Shown here: in pieces, positions 47,425-57,889 of the stretch
Layout: the number at the start of each line of letters is the position of its first letter
Position numbering within the stretch: the stretch's first letter is position 1
Source of the DNA: Persicaria tinctoria
Lineage: Eukaryota; Streptophyta; Magnoliopsida; Caryophyllales; Polygonaceae
Direction: 5' to 3'
NCBI GenBank assembly: GCA_037127255.1
Contig: JBANSL010000012.1
Coordinates: 23,322,615-23,386,614 of the forward strand
DNA: 64,000 nucleotides
Notes under the pieces: generated by a model
Seen by the model: the letters and a program-made list of their open reading frames with translations, nothing else
What the model was told of the DNA's origin: nothing
Database searches by the model: none
Position numbers and translations under genes: made by a program

Positions 47425-48560
47425 TTAGAACTTGCTCTCTGGAACCAGTTTAGTGAACATATCAATGGGATTATCAGTAGTTCTCACCTTCTTCATCCTG
47501 ATTCTCTTCTCATTCCTTAGAGAATGGTACCTGACATCAATGTGCTTCGTCTTCTCATGATGGACTTGATCCTTGGTTAAGCATATTGCAATCAAGCTGT
47601 CACAATACACTAAAGCTTGATCCTGATGTAGGCCTAGATCATTGACCAAGCCTTTAAGCCAGATTCCCTCCTTAGCAGCTTCTGTCAACGCCATGTACTC
47701 TGCCTCTGTGGTAGACAAAGTGACTGTAGGTTGTAGAGTTGCTTTCCAACTTACCACATAACTCCCAAGATTGAAAACATAGCCAGTCATCGATCTCCTA
47801 CTGTCCACATCGCCGGCATAATCAGAGTCTGAAAACCCAGCAACCAAGCACTCTGTATCATTCCCATAGCACAGACCAACATCAGTAGTGCCTCTGAGGT
47901 ACCTGAAGATCCTCTTCACAGCTTGCCATTGTTCCTTCCCAGGCTGAACGATAAAGCGACTTACCACACTAACAACAAATGCTAGATCTAGTCGAGTGCA
48001 GACCATATCATACATTAGACTCCCCACTGCGCTGGCATAAGGGACCTTAGACATATACTCCTTCTCCTCCTCAGTCTAAAGTGTGTACATTCCCAGCTTG
48101 CTGTTAGACGCCATTGGAGTATCTATAGACTTCGCTGAAGACATTCCAAACCTACTCAATATCTTCTTCATGTACCCTTCTTGAGATAAGAAGAGTTTTC
48201 TCTTCTTCCTGTCTCTATAGATCTCTACTCCCAGATTCTTTCGAGCAGCACCAAGATCTTTCATATCAAACTCTGCATTGAGACAATCCTTCAGCTTCTG
48301 GATATATGACTTGTTCTGAGCAAAAATGAGCATATCATCCACGTACAACACTAGATAAATACGCGAACCATCATCTAGACTGTTGTGGTAAATACAACAA
48401 TCATAAGGACTCCTGTTGTATCCCAACTGCACCATATAGCTGTCAAATCACTTATACCACTGCCTTGGTGACTATTTCAGCCCATACGAAGACTTCTTGA
48501 GTCTGCAAACATGGTTCTCTTTTCCAGGAACTTGAAAACCATCTGGCTGAGACATGTATT
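47425..48560 (-). pseudogene. Copia C reverse transcriptase and RNase H
   Basis: LVLYVDDMLIFAQNK carries the YVDD box. MKDLGAARKNLGVEI follows. RNase H shows [20 protein letters not shown] and [13 protein letters not shown], with [15 protein letters not shown] near the end. A stop at about 48075 splits the frame. The upstream edge at about 48560 is cut by another insertion. Confidence 0.85.
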
Positions 48561-48564
48561 GATA

Positions 48565-49001
48565 CGGGGTTAGTCGTAGGATGGCCCGATCTTCGACAAT
48601 CAAGACTCAAAGACAAGAACGGAAGCAAAGATTCAAGAAACTCAAAACAGAGAATAAAAGACCGATAGAAGGGTGATTCGAACTAAGGTAGAACGAGATA
48701 CAGACCACATGCCTCTTAAGAGGTTAGGAACCAAGTATCAACGACTACAAAGCCCGCCTCTACAACCTTACACAACCAAGCGGACAACTTGGAGGCACAA
48801 GGAGGGGACTTGTGATTACCAGGATCACCAACCTCTCGGGAGGTTCACGAACTCAAAGCAAACCAAGTTAGATCAAGAACCAATTTGCAATCGATGAGCA
48901 ACGCTACGAATCGATTGACTTTCTCACAGATGTGTTTCACACAAGAACTGTAAATTTCAATAATGGAAGACGTGAATTGTTCAGCAATGGGGATCGGCCT
49001 T
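48565..49001. mobile_element. Unassigned LTR-like fragment
   Basis: Begins TGATACGGGGTTAG exactly where Copia C RT is cut. No partner or internal genes. Probably an inserted LTR or its remnant. Confidence 0.35.
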
Positions 49002-49035
49002 ATCTATCTATCTATTAATATTACTAACTCTGCTA

Positions 49036-50700
49036 GCACTTTGCTGACGTGTCACACCCATAATTAAACTTGAATTTTTTATTCAAATGGTATTTTCTTA
49101 TTGGTCAATATTATTATGGAAATTTTAAAATATTTGTTTCCTATTTTAAATATGGTTTGAATCCATTTCTTTTTATTTATTTTCGATTATATTGCCGTAA
49201 ATATTGAGACATATTTCCATTTTTTTTCCCGATTGCAATATTCTCATAATTCGTCTACATACATTGAACTTAAATTTGAATCTTGGTACATTTTATTTTT
49301 GGAAATTTATACTCTACATAGACTCATATCCAATTGTCCGTTTATAAAATGCTACGAAGTATAAATTAACTTTCACATATGTTCATATTTTCTAACCAAC
49401 CATGCAAGTATTTCATTTTCAAATAAATTAATCAAAGATGTACTCGAATTGCCTGCATTCATTATCTTAACGGATTGAATTCATTTAAATAATTGTTTAT
49501 TACTCCATCCGTCCTAAAATACATGGTCTTTTAGACTTCTGCACGTTAATTAAGTAAACCTATTTATATTTAAATCTCATTACTATTATAAAGATGGAGA
49601 CTCTTTAATTTTCCTCACTATTGTACTTTTATAGGGGTAATAATTGCCCTATAAACCTAAAAACCCATATATTTTTGACAAAAGTTTAAGGCCTAAAAGA
49701 CAATGTATTTTAGGACGGAGGGAGTATATCACATTTATGATTTATCCCAATCATGTTAAAATTTACTACTCTCTCTATTCGTTTAGCTAAATATGTTGTT
49801 TAATATTCATTCACGCTTTGTTAGGCTGGTAAACATTATATAAAATATTATTTTTTCAAATTTTTTATAAATTAATTTATAGCATTTTGCTGACGTGTCA
49901 CACCCACAATTAAACCTGAATTTTTTTATTCAAATGAGATTTTCTTATTGGTCAATATTATATTATTATGGAAATTTTAAAATATTTGTTTCCTATTTTA
50001 AATATGGTTTGAATCCATTCATTTTATTTATTTGTTTTCGATTATATTGCCGTAAATATTGAGACATGTTTCCATTTTTTTTTCCCGATTGCAATATTCT
50101 CATAATTCGTTTACATACATTGAACTTAAATTTGAATCTTGGAATATTTTATTTTTGGAAATTTATACTCTACATAAACCCATATCCAATTGTTCGTTTA
50201 TAAAATGCTACGGTGTATAAATTAACTTTCACATATGTTCATATTTTCTCACCAACCATGTAAGTATTTCATTTTCAAATAAATTAATCAAAGATGTACT
50301 CGAATTGCCTGCATTCATTATCTTAACGGATTGAATTCACTTAAATATTTGTTTATTATATCACATTTATGATTTATCCCAATCATGTTAAAATTTACTA
50401 CCCTCTCTATTCGTTTAGCTAAATATGTTGTTTAATATTCATTCACGCTTTGTTAGGATGATAAAAAATATATAAAACATTATTTTTTCAAATTTTTTTA
50501 TAAATTAATTTCGATAAAGGTAATATATTAATAATATTAATTCTACTATCATTTTGTTGATGCGTCACGTCCACAATTAAAATTGATTTTTTTTCAAATG
50601 GTATTTTCTCATTGGTCAATATTATTGCTGAAATTTTAAAATATTTGTTTCCTATTTTAAACATATTTTTTTTCCTAATTTTATACTAAAATATTATTTA
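49036..50700. repeat. Three tandem copies of the Helitron 5' region
   Basis: The block around TTGCTGACGTGTCACACCCA starts at about 49041, 49887 and 50554. Copies 1 and 2 are collinear over about 620 bp apart from the MITE in copy 1. Copy 3 is shorter and more diverged. Confidence 0.8.
49503..49724. mobile_element. Stowaway MITE, 222 bp, with empty site in the neighbouring repeat
   Basis: CTCCATCCGTCCTAAAATA at the left and its inverted copy at the right (18 of 19 match), TA on both sides. Copy 2 of the tandem repeat has GTTTATTATATCAC at 50351-50364, exactly the sequence expected before insertion. Confidence 0.95.
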
Positions 50701-50928
50701 ATTTGATATGTTGTATGTCAATTTGTGGTCTATTTTAATCGTCTACGTACATTGAACATTCGTCAAGTCTTGGTTGATTTTATTCTTGGATATTGAAATC
50801 GTTGATTTATCATATTTAACTGATTGGAATATTCCCCACAATGTTTACATACAACGAACATGGTATAATCAATTTTTAAACGGAAACGATATCTCCACCG
50901 CTAATTTTTACTATTTCCACCACTAATC

Positions 50929-51251
50929 ACCGCATATCTATGCGGTTATTTAATGACGATCAACGACATACCGCATATACATGCGGTCAGTCACCGCATA
51001 TACATGCGGTCAGTCACCGCATATACATGCGGTCAGTCACCGCATAGACATGCGGTCAGTCACCGCATAGATATGCGGTGCTAGCCTCGGTGTAGAGGCA
51101 TACCTAATATACATGTGGTGCGCGTTACCGTTCCGTTTAAACGGTACCGCATACCCATGCGGTAGGTATCGGATAACCCGATTTGCGCGAAACTATCCGG
51201 AGGAGCTCAGTGGACCGATAGGAACCGAATCCCACCGCATGGGTATGCGGT
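50929..51251. repeat. Palindrome array, left end of the MULE
   Basis: 18-bp copies of ACCGCATATACATGCGGT type start at 50929, 50970, 50993, 51016, 51039, 51062, 51146 and 51234, with a degenerate one at 51102. The five from 50970 to 51062 have an exact 23-bp period (spacer CAGTC). The centre four bases vary while the arms hold. Confidence 0.95.
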
Positions 51252-51267
51252 ATTAGCCGACACTAAG

Positions 51268-51485
51268 AATTGATCGTATAGTCCATGGACATCTGCAATG
51301 GTATGAAGTTGTAATAAACGCCGTGATCTGGAAAAAATCATATGTTGAATTGAAAAGAAAGATGATTATCGTACAATCCATTGACATCTGCAATGGTATA
51401 TCCTACTACAGTGTAATTAACTTGTAATAAACGACGTGATCTGGAAAAAATCGTATGTTGAATTGAAAAGAAAGATTAATAAAAA
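51268..51485. repeat. 113-bp tandem duplication downstream of the OTU gene
   Basis: GACATCTGCAATGGTAT and TTGTAATAAACG followed by CGTGATCTGGAAAAAATC occur twice, 113 bp apart. It lies between the left palindrome array and the OTU gene stop. Confidence 0.75.
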
Positions 51486-51610
51486 GAAAGTGCAATAAAT
51501 ATATAAGGGATGACGAAAATATGGAGTTCGGTTGTGAAATGGAATAGACAAAGATACAACCCAATTGAACGAATACAATTTCGAACAATGACATCAGAAA
51601 GTGGGAAATG

Positions 51611-52418
51611 CTAATACGGTAGGGGACGACCACCATCACGACGGCGGTAAGCTCTATATCGTGCAATCCTCGCTGCAAACTGCTCGTCCCAACCGTCGAC
51701 AGTGCGATCGTGATGCCGTGTCCATGTGACGTAGACTGGAGGAAGAGGTGAACCAGGCAACAACCAAATATGTGAATACAAGGTTAATATTGATGTTAGA
51801 AAAGAGAAATAAAACAGTAACAAATTAATGAATACGAAATACGAGACGTACCAGAACGAAATGGTTGCTGTTGCCGACTAAAGCTATTCCATCTAGCTCC
51901 TCATAGGCCGGTACTGACGGGCCACCGGTGGCGTACAGAGGTAGGCACAACATAGGCATCATCTGTGACAAAATCACCAAAGGACGCTGGTGAAGCGTGG
52001 CAAACACCTCGCCCATGATCGGAATCTCCATCCAATACGTAGCATCATGACACGTGCCGAAATAGTTGACCCTCATGATGAGCTCCTGTAAGGCCGGATA
52101 GTAATGGTACCGATCTGAATGCACCTGCAACTCAATGGCCAGCTCTCGTCGAACTCGAGGCCATGCGTCTTGTCCCAAGTTCAGAAGACAAGCTAAAGAC
52201 CTATACCCACAGTGACCATCACCTGCAACATTTGTGATGGCTCGTACGAAAGTAATCATGAAGTCGTCGACGTTGCCAGTGCCCCAATTGAATTCTACTT
52301 GAGGTAGATTCTGTGGTGGAAGCGCCGTAGGTGCTGGTGTTGGAATGTCACTTACAATCTCCGGAGCTGGCTCCGACGCCGATCGACCTCGTCCACGCCC
52401 CCTTCCACGACCCCGTCC
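51611..52418 (-). CDS. OTU-type cysteine protease domain, C-terminal part of the MULE transposase gene
   Basis: OTU proteases remove ubiquitin or related tags. ITNVAGDGHCGYRSLACLL carries the catalytic Asp and Cys (GDGHC), and ALVGNSNHFVLV carries the catalytic His. The domain is about 140 residues and looks complete. It is in the same frame as the upstream transposase, separated only by one TGA at 52421-52419 in an Arg-Gly run, so the two were probably one fusion protein. An intron begins at 51851 (CTG before GTACGT). The last exon ends with WTRHHDRTVDGWD and GRPLPY at 51611. I could not place the acceptor in frame: PGSPLPPVYVTW is open before the only AG. OTU domains fused to MULE transposases are known in plants; their substrate is not. 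Confidence 0.75.
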
Positions 52419-55036
52419 TCAGCCTCTGCCTACTCCTCGGCCCCTAGGAGGGTCGTCGATGGCAATGTCGATGGACCCAGTGGCCTCCTCAGTACCTTCC
52501 ATGGCCCCTGTTTTATTTGATGCCGGTTGACCCCGACCTCGGCCTCGCCCTCGTGCGGATCCAGTGGTCGCCTGTCTTTCTGCCCGACGTTGAGCCCGAG
52601 CACGCTCACGTTCCCAAGGTAGAGGGTTCGTCTGACAGGGGTGGCGAGTCCTCGGTCTCCCGGGCGGTCTACGGTCCTCCGAGTCAGGGGTTGTCAACGG
52701 TGTCTGGGAGGGACGATCCCCGTCGTTGAATGCCGACGCGATTCTCCAACGAGTATCCTCGTCCATAGCTCCGCTTTGGAACAAAATGATGATGCGCGAC
52801 ATGTCCACATCAGCTCTGCTGAGTGGAGTGTTGTCATGGACGTTGTCAACATGAGGCCTCTTGAAATCCAATTGCTTCCAAAAGTTGTGTATCTGGGATG
52901 GTCTGATGGGTATCTGTGTGTCTCGACAAGCTTGCATGTCATGTGTGCATGGAAGACCGTAGGCGTCCCTCCAATATGCATCTCTGCATGGTTGCGACGG
53001 TGGATCGGCTTCCATCTTTGTATAGATTTCGAACAACAGGTTGAAACATTCCTTCGACACAATATTCAGAATTCGATCGAAAATCCATAGGTTGTGGGAG
53101 TCTGTAGGCCAGGTGTTGTTCGCTCTCCCCAATGTATTCTTCACCTCCCATATTTGATCTGCCATCAGATCGATTGTGTTTATCACGTGAGTGAAATCAC
53201 CGACTGCAGAGTTTAAGGTGTTTTTCAACACAGAATGAGCAGCCTCAACCCTAAAAGATAAGTGAGAATCACAGGTGAAGATCGTTATATCTAAACAAAT
53301 TACGTGTATAATGAATTTTATATTGAAAACGTAGGCACACCTGTTCGTCGTGGTCGTACCAAAATGCTGGATTGTGTCTGTCCATGCACGAACTATCTGC
53401 TCCGAGTAATCTCGTAACCACGTCGCCTCCAAATACGGCATAAGCCCTTCAATATGCCCCCACTCTGCATGCATACCCCTCCTTCTAGCGGCAAAAGTTT
53501 CATCCGATCTGGATTGGAACAAGCCAACACATGCGTTCTTGAAACGCCTAGCAACATCAAGATTCTTTGACTTCTGGAAAGCAGCTTCTTCGCATCGTCG
53601 GAGGACGTGCACTGTGCCCAACATATGCCTGACATTCGGAAGAACTTCTCGTAGCACCGCAATCAACCCCAACTCTCGATCAGGGACAACAACGTTAGGA
53701 AGATTACCTCGCATGAGGTAAACGAGCTGGCCCAACGCCCAAATGTACGTATCTGTGTTCTCGTGCGACATGAAGCAGAACCCGATGACGAAGTTCTTCT
53801 TTGTGCAAGTAAATCCAACGAACTCACATAAAGGGATCCCGTACCTGCACAATCAAATATATGAGTTCGCATGCCCTGGTGGGAATGGGTAAAAGAATAA
53901 GTGTATATAAAAACTTACGCATTCGTCCGGTATGTACTATCGACGAGGACGACGTATGGAAACATGGCTAGAAGATGGCGAGCGTCTGTATGGGCGATGA
54001 ATAGATCTTGAAGCCTGTTGGGATCGTCAGGGGATCTCCTCGTACAATAGTAGTAACCCTTATCCCGCAAAATGCGGAGTGCCTCCTGGGAGACTGTTCG
54101 ATCTCCTCTCGCTTCAGCTTTAAACTTTGCTCTCGCATTGTACACTTGGTGCCGCGATGTGAAGTTCAGCTTCTGTCGTGCGTCAGCTATCATCTTCAAT
54201 GTAGCTAAAATCGGTTTTGGTGGGGTACCAGCGAGTGTAAGGGCCAACGTAGTGTCTTTTTCATCTGCATCCATCCGTCCGACGTACGGGTGACCGTCCA
54301 ATGCACCGGGGAGTAGATGGTTGTGCTTGCCATGAATAACGTCCAGGCCCCATTCGCCCCGTTTGAACTCCACGCCAGACAATGCAAACGGACACTCCTC
54401 TATCTTCGAAACAACTCTGCGCGTGTTCCCGCTTGCATCATCTCCGGCTACTCGGGGTCTCTTACGGGGAGTGTACTGGCCGTACTTCTCACATGCGAGC
54501 AATAGACTCCGACGCCTTGTAGGAGTGCTCGCCCAAGAACGCTTGATTGTCAAAACCATATTAAGCTTTAATGCAGTGCCACGACAATGTTGTAGGAGAT
54601 CGTCGCGATTGGTCCACGTCTCAGATGTAGCAAATTCCGCAGTGTAATCGCGGTACTCCTGGTTACGGGCCTAATCGTCGTGCCTGTCGGTCGGCATCGG
54701 ATCAGCCTTCTCCTCCAATGGTAGCTGCCAGCATGCAAATAGTGCATATATATTACGTGACCCATTCATGGTTTCCGTCTGCTCTACTTCAGAACCGAAT
54801 TTATTCCCCTACATTTAAAAACCGGTACCTATATCTTGGTTTCCATTCAATATGATTCCACTACCTATATTCTGGTTATTCCACTACCTATATTCTACCT
54901 ACAACGACATTCAAAATGATAAACATTATTCACATACCGGAATACGAGGAGGTGGTGAGCTATCGGCCATTGGCGTATTGATAGGTGCTTCCTCCTCTGG
55001 GCTTGAGGGTCGTCGATTGGTGTTGTCGTTAACCAT
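52419..55036 (-). CDS. MULE transposase (FAR1-like DNA-binding, DDE, SWIM), with two in-frame stops
   Basis: Gene model: ATG 55036; exons 55036-54938, 54724-53919, 53844-53341, and from 53250. All introns are GT-AG and phases agree. CPFALSGVEF and WGLDVIHGKHNH form the FAR1/WRKY-GCM1-type zinc domain. LVDSTYRTN gives the first catalytic Asp, VVPDRELGL the second, and VEAAHSVLK the Glu. GLPCTHDMQAC is a partial SWIM finger whose usual first C-x-C is incomplete. The tail is Arg-Gly repeats. Breaks: TAG at 54673-54671 near the N-terminus and TGA at 52421-52419 before the OTU domain; both look like C-to-T changes (from CAG and CGA). Translation from ATG 54559 would bypass the first stop. The promoter palindromes at 55117-55293 lie just upstream. 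Confidence 0.85.
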
Positions 55037-55782
55037 ATTAAAAAAACAATCGTAGATGAGGTGTGAGGGGATTGGATGCATTCCAACGGAGAGCGGATGT
55101 CTTCTTATACAGTAACACCGCATGTGTATGCGGTTGTTACAATTGACCGTTGGTGTTGAATTATTTGAATTTGTGGGCCCACCGCATAGGTGCACGGTAC
55201 TAAGGACACCGTATGGGCTTACGGTATATCACCGTACACCTATGCGGTGTACACCGTATAGGATTGCGGTATAATACCGCACATATATGTGGCGAGTGTC
55301 TATATATACCCACGGCCGGGCCGTGAGATTTGCCGTGGCGAAAAAACGATGATAATGGGTGCGAACTAGTCACGACCAAAGATCTGTGTCTTCAGATCGA
55401 AATTTTTGACCGTTGATTAGTTTGCACGGGTTAAATCGTTTCGTCTCATAAATTAAACAAAATCCGTATGTATGCAATGGCTCAATAGCGATAATAGCCT
55501 AGGCAACATGCCATGGCCGACGATTTGTGTCTTTTGATTGAAATCGCTGGCCGCTGGCATGTTGCTCAGTATAGCTCATCCAAACAAAACTGTAAATTTT
55601 TTGGAAACGTACCGGTACGGGTACACCGTCATCTTCGTTCGTCATCGTAGTGGGCGTCTAAAATACATCTGTCAAGGGAGAATGAACCTCTTATAAGAGG
55701 ACGAAGCTGGGAACTTTCATCGGAATTTACGACGAAATCTCTCATCTTCGCACTTTTATAAGAGGATCGCTCTCCTTCGACC
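55037..55782. promoter_or_regulatory. Bidirectional promoter with palindrome cluster
   Basis: Palindromes start at 55117, 55181, 55208, 55231, 55253 and 55276, 22-27 bp apart. On the minus strand TGTATAAG (55110-55103) is a TATA box for the transposase. On the plus strand TATATATACC (55301-55310) and TATAAG (55757-55762) are TATA candidates for the Cys-rich gene. ACCGTATGGGCTTACGGT at 55208 shows matched changes in both arms. Confidence 0.7.
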
Positions 55783-56414
55783 GATGGAATTTGGACGACC
55801 AACTCCGATGGCGAAAGAAGATTACGGAGTCCCCGTGCCGGTATGTTTCCTTGTTATTTGAAGCACCGCATGTGTATGCGGTGCATCTGCATTACGTTCC
55901 AACCGGCTATAAATCATGGCGTCCACCCAAGTGCGGCAGGAACCACCACGGCTGTCCATCTAATCCCAAAATGGTAAACACGTTAGACACATATCGGCGA
56001 ATGGTAGGTTATCTCAAGTACAATGTTACATTAATTCGTTGCACGGAGCCACGGTGGCCGGAGGAATGCAACTGCAGGCATCCAGCATATATTCCGGGAA
56101 ACTCGTGCGTAATCCTACAGTGTCAATTCCAGACAGACACTGACATACCATATCCGATCGAGTTTTCTTGTGCGCATTGTTATGACGATAGGGGATTTCC
56201 CGAATCGTATTACTTGGATGCAGAGGCGCAAATCGCGAATCACATTAGAAGATATTTTCGTTACGATGTTTACATGTTCGAGGCTGATGACCTATATGAG
56301 CATGTTATACGGAAGCTGCGATCATTCAACGCAGGAGAAAGGCACTACGCGTTCAACCAAATGAATATTGTCATTTCCATTAATGAGAGGTCATCAGACG
56401 AAGGTAGTGATTAG
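55783..56414 (+). CDS. Cys-rich MULE-encoded protein of unknown function
   Basis: Proposed model: ATG 55783, exon 55783-55839 (ends before GTATGT), intron 55840-55931 (ends CCCAAG), exon 55932-56414; 179 residues. The uninterrupted frame also has a later ATG at 55971. Visible features: CGRNHHGC, CTEPRWPEECNCRH, SCVILQC and FSCAHC, likely metal ligands; then AQIANHIRRYFRYDVYMFEA and an acidic Ser-rich end. One 18-bp palindrome (55865-55882) lies inside the intron. I do not recognise the family. It faces the transposase gene across a shared promoter and converges with the BED gene. Being an element-specific regulator is only a guess. Confidence 0.6.
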
Positions 56415-56805
56415 ACATGCATTACCAAGTATGTAGTGTGATGTGCATCAAACTTTGTTTCCTAAGCATCTGTTGTATTTTCATTCCTAATCAGTTCAAC
56501 CGTTTAATAAAATTCTGTTTCGAATCCCGATCGGTGATTTATATGACATATTACTTCACATGTGCCAAGGAAAATAGGAATTATGTTGAAAATAGGAAAC
56601 CAATGACACAAATAGCGTACGATCCGACTGATTATTCAAACAACATTGTTACAACTAGACGACAAACAATATACTACACAACAAACAATAACAACAACTT
56701 CATGACACTGCAACAAACGAACGACTACACAACCAACAATAACAACAACTTCATCACACTGACACATACAAACGACTACACATAAGTCGGATAAACACAT
56801 AAATC
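56415..56805. other. Convergent 3' region
   Basis: 3' flank of the Cys-rich and BED genes. Contains AATAAAATTC near 56506, a possible polyadenylation signal, and a repeated phrase ACAACCAACAATAACAACAAC at about 56680-56760. The 122-codon open frame here is Asn/Thr low complexity and not called. Confidence 0.5.
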
Positions 56806-56994
56806 CTAGATCTCGTCGGCATGCTTGTTGTTGATGTGCCTCTTAAGATGACCGTGCTGCAGGTTGTTGGTTACGGTGTAGCGATGGCCGCAGTGACGGC
56901 ACGTTGCAGTGAAAGCGATGCCTCCAAGCGGCTCCTTCTTGTAGTGCCTGGTGAAAATGTCTTCACGGGGAATTGGCCTTTGTTCGGACGACAT
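56806..56994 (-). CDS. Small BED-type zinc-finger protein (62 aa)
   Basis: ATG at 56994-56992, stop at 56806. Residues CRHCGHRYTV then GHLKRHINNKH give the C-x2-C...H-x5-H arrangement of BED or C2H2-like fingers, common in transposases and their derived DNA-binding proteins. Only the finger plus about 30 N-terminal residues is present, so it is a stand-alone DNA-binding module and not a transposase remnant with catalytic parts. A TATA box on the minus strand (CTATAAATAGG, 57058-57048) and palindromes at 57095-57271 lie upstream. It is the best candidate to read the element's palindromes (inference). The frame is intact with no stops. Confidence 0.7.
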   Translation of the reverse strand: MSSEQRPIPREDIFTRHYKKEPLGGIAFTATCRHCGHRYTVTNNLQHGHLKRHINNKHADEI

Positions 56995-56999
56995 TGTCG

Positions 57000-57323
57000 G
57001 TTGGGGTGTCTCCGGCGGTGGTGTGTTTCCGGCGCCGGCTGATGGTCCTATTTATAGACTCGGTCTCACCGCTTATAGACATAGGGTATTATGTACCGTA
57101 TGGCCATACGGTACATACGGTACATAATACCGCATGGACATACGGTATTATGTACCGCCTGTGCATGCGGTACTGTATACCGCATGGACATACGACATTG
57201 TATACCGCCTGTGCATGCGGTACTGTATACCGCATGGAAAAGCGGTATTGTATACCGCATGGAAAAGCGGTGCCTGAAACCTATATAACCCGGGGTCTCT
57301 GGCCACTGTCCACACACCTCAAC
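57000..57323. promoter_or_regulatory. Bidirectional promoter with 25-bp-period palindromes
   Basis: Palindromes start at 57095, 57129, 57154, 57179, 57204, 57229 and 57254; the last six have an exact 25-bp period. ACCGTATGGCCATACGGT at 57095 has both arms changed together. TATA boxes: CTATAAATAGG (minus) at 57058 for the BED gene and CTATATAACC (plus) at 57281-57290 for the coiled-coil gene. Confidence 0.8.
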
Positions 57324-57596
57324 ATGTCGGACAACAGTGGGGAAAGCTCAAGCAACGACATAATACGTCAAGGCACGATGGAAGAGTTTGAGGCGGTTCT
57401 ATACATTGGTAGTCCGCGGTCAAAGACGGTGGATGCGATGATAAAGAGACTACGTGATGAAAATCGGTCGCTCCTGGTCGAAAACCAACAAGCCCGTTGG
57501 CGGATTGATATCCTGGAAAGTCAAGTTGCAGTTCTGGAAGAGGAAAAAAAAGCTCTTGTAATGAAGCTAGATCAAGCTACTGTGCGTAACACTTGA
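57324..57596 (+). CDS. Small coiled-coil protein (90 aa), MULE-encoded
   Basis: ATG 57324 (ACATGTCGG), stop 57594-57596. The N-terminus is Ser/Asn/Glu-rich (MSDNSGESSSN). The C-terminal half has a heptad-like pattern of Leu, Val and Ile (MIKRLRDENRSLLVEN then ILESQVAVLEEEKKALVMKL), predicting a dimerising coiled coil. No DNA-binding domain. It shares its promoter with the BED gene. A partner or dimeriser for an element protein is possible. Family unknown. Confidence 0.65.
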   Translation: MSDNSGESSSNDIIRQGTMEEFEAVLYIGSPRSKTVDAMIKRLRDENRSLLVENQQARWRIDILESQVAVLEEEKKALVMKLDQATVRNT

Positions 57597-57889
57597 GTAT
57601 TAGGGTCATTTGTATTTCGTTGCTTGCAATTTTATAAAGTTCGTTTCGAATCATGATATTGAACGTTGGGTACGAAAATACTATTCACATTTGAAAACGA
57701 TATGCAACGGTAACAAACCATCAAATCCACAGCCACACATGACCTACGTAATCCAAAATGGGATTACCAACTACTCCACAAAAAACAATCCAAACTACTG
57801 CACAAAACAAATCCAAACTACCAACTACTACACAAATAGTCATCTACCCGCAAACAGAACAACCACATACATCATCCCAGATGGCACTG
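57597..57889. other. Convergent 3' spacer
   Basis: Lies between the stops of the coiled-coil gene and the PMD gene. Repetitive ACTACTCCACAAAAAAC-type text, no gene. Confidence 0.5.

Noticed and set aside
50929..51251. CRISPR array
   Set aside because: Repeats are 18-bp palindromes with 5-bp constant spacers in plant DNA; there are no unique spacers and no cas genes.
55181..55293. Intrinsic (bacterial-type) terminators at the palindromes
   Set aside because: Plant nuclear context, no T-runs after the arms, and they sit in promoters.
56417..56785. 122-codon frame after the Cys-rich gene
   Set aside because: Asn/Thr-rich low complexity in a 3' spacer with repeated ACAACAATAACAAC text.
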